DNA of 64,000 nucleotides. It comes from Exilibacterium tricleocarpae (GTDB lineage Bacteria; Pseudomonadota; Gammaproteobacteria; Pseudomonadales; Cellvibrionaceae). The translations under genes were made by a program, and so were the position numbers. This document shows, piece by piece, positions 63,359-64,000 of the stretch; positions within the stretch are counted from its first letter, which is position 1; each line of letters opens with the position of its first letter. The notes beneath the pieces are model-generated. The model made no database searches and had not been told where the DNA came from. It worked only from the letters and a program-made list of their open reading frames with translations. The stretch spans positions 62,001 through 126,000 of the forward strand of contig NZ_ML660094.1 of NCBI RefSeq assembly GCF_007004655.1, in the 5' to 3' direction.

Positions 63359-63811
63359 ATGACAGAAAACTATATATGGGAATGCAAAGGGCCGAAAGGA
63401 ACTTTAGAATCCATGGTAACTGAGACTTTAAAACCGACAAATCAGGAAGATAAATTGAAATTGACGACTCACCAATTTGATATCGCAGTGGTTGAAATGC
63501 CGCGTTTATCAGAAAAAATGCGCGAGGCGATGTGGCGCGTTGTCGTCAACGGCGACTCGCAACGAGAAGTGGCCGTCAGTATGGACCTCTATCAAAATCA
63601 TCTGAACACCAACATCAACAACCTCAGGGCAATTTACCTGGCCAAGGTTGAGGAGAATGGTTTTGTCTCCAGAGAGATGCTGGTCCCCGTCCATCTGGCA
63701 CAGGCCATCGAGGACATTGAAGTGTCCACCACCAGACACTTGCTGGAGTATCAGCAGATCCAGCGCAAATTGAAACAACAGCCCGACTCGGAGCCGGAAC
63801 AGAGTGACTAA
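63359..63811 (+). CDS. KorA/TrfB-like helix-turn-helix protein
   Basis: A 150-aa protein whose centre (about 50-100: MPRLSEKMREAMWRVVVNGD, then SQREVAVSMDLYQNHLNTNI) resembles the TrfB/KorA HTH of plasmid repressors, with a less usual spacing. PapB-type fimbrial regulators share part of this pattern. AACGAGAG lies upstream of the ATG. It follows an AT-rich promoter and may come from a mobile element, although no plasmid gene is nearby. Confidence 0.5.
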   Translation: MTENYIWECKGPKGTLESMVTETLKPTNQEDKLKLTTHQFDIAVVEMPRLSEKMREAMWRVVVNGDSQREVAVSMDLYQNHLNTNINNLRAIYLAKVEENGFVSREMLVPVHLAQAIEDIEVSTTRHLLEYQQIQRKLKQQPDSEPEQSD

Positions 63812-63838
63812 TCCGACCGACCGGTTGGTTCTCGCTGA

Positions 63839-64000
63839 CTACTCGCAGACCCGATCACAAACCAAAGGTCCGCTGTGAAACCTGAATTCACGATCCCCTT
63901 GCAGTACTAACGACTGCTCAACAGCCAAAAAAGTATCAATCCTTGCGGCAATACTCTCACCTGCGGCAACTTTCTCCGCCAGACCCAGATAATCCTGGTA
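63839..64000 (-). CDS. 3' end of a gene entering from the right
   Basis: A 53-codon open frame runs from the window edge to a TAG at 63841-63839 on the minus strand. The visible C-terminus (LGLAEKVAAGESIAARIDTF) has a normal protein composition and ends about 27 bases after the HTH gene, convergent to it. No family is recognised; it is a partial gene cut by the window end. Confidence 0.5.
   Translation of the reverse strand, partial: YQDYLGLAEKVAAGESIAARIDTFLAVEQSLVLQGDREFRFHSGPLVCDRVCE

Overview
The window looks like chromosomal DNA of a marine-type gammaproteobacterium, plausibly of the Cellvibrionales group. It carries rsuA/rsmC-type 16S rRNA modification genes, a NdpA/YejK nucleoid protein, DjlA, LpxH, HemB, a DUF5062 gene, a PEP-CTERM protein and GC-rich coding with frequent GTG/TTG starts. 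The genus cannot be fixed from sequence alone. No rRNA, CRISPR array, complete insertion sequence, prophage or replication origin was seen.

Layout. (1) 1-3740 is a gene-poor accessory strip on the 3' side of a tRNA-Pro/tRNA-Arg pair: an altronate-dehydratase-like gene, a truncated epimerase/reductase, a VapBC toxin-antitoxin operon and decayed repeated fragments. (2) 4158-19548 is core-like: folD, rsuA, rsmC, a 24-bp hairpin array, a spermidine-synthase-like gene, an exported alpha/beta hydrolase, recQ, an EEP-family phosphohydrolase, an NdpA-like gene, AIM24 and mscS. (3) 19851-24028 holds a cold-shock gene and a vWA-lipoprotein / ECF sigma / membrane partner operon. (4) 24030-26060 is an AT-rich islet with a DUF6572-like protein and a stand-alone PD-(D/E)XK nuclease-like protein. 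(5) 26387-32916 contains a BNR-repeat protein with a MoaD/ThiS-like protein, a winged-helix/nuclease-like protein, UspA, a YugP-type metallopeptidase, djlA and a BacNav-type ion channel. (6) 33000-34650 carries two dense palindrome zones around hemB. (7) 34652-49871 is core metabolism and signalling: cysS-glnS, ppiB, lpxH, alkaline phosphatase, a predicted aminopeptidase, a YfiR-fused hybrid histidine kinase, a crotonase/SixA/DUF5062/GNAT operon, an iron alcohol dehydrogenase and a thioesterase. (8) 50033-53447 is a KAS III-like enzyme overlapping a membrane Fis-type HTH regulator, divergent from a LuxR-type regulator. (9) 54054-64000 has an exported leucyl aminopeptidase, a two-gene acyl-CoA carboxylase, a PEP-CTERM protein, a single-domain globin, a GST and a KorA/TrfB-like HTH protein.

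How genes fit together. glnS-cysS is head-to-tail with no spacer. The two carboxylase genes overlap by ATGA, as do the sigma factor and its membrane partner, so both pairs are probably translationally coupled. The best candidates for something undescribed are the KAS III / membrane-HTH / LuxR cluster, the AT-rich nuclease islet, and the MoaD-like/BNR pair, in which both proteins end in Gly-Gly.

A recurrent property of this DNA is short, near-perfect tandem duplication (9-36 bp units) in spacers and protein tails, together with long perfect palindromes. Function calls rest on motif recognition only; no database search was possible.
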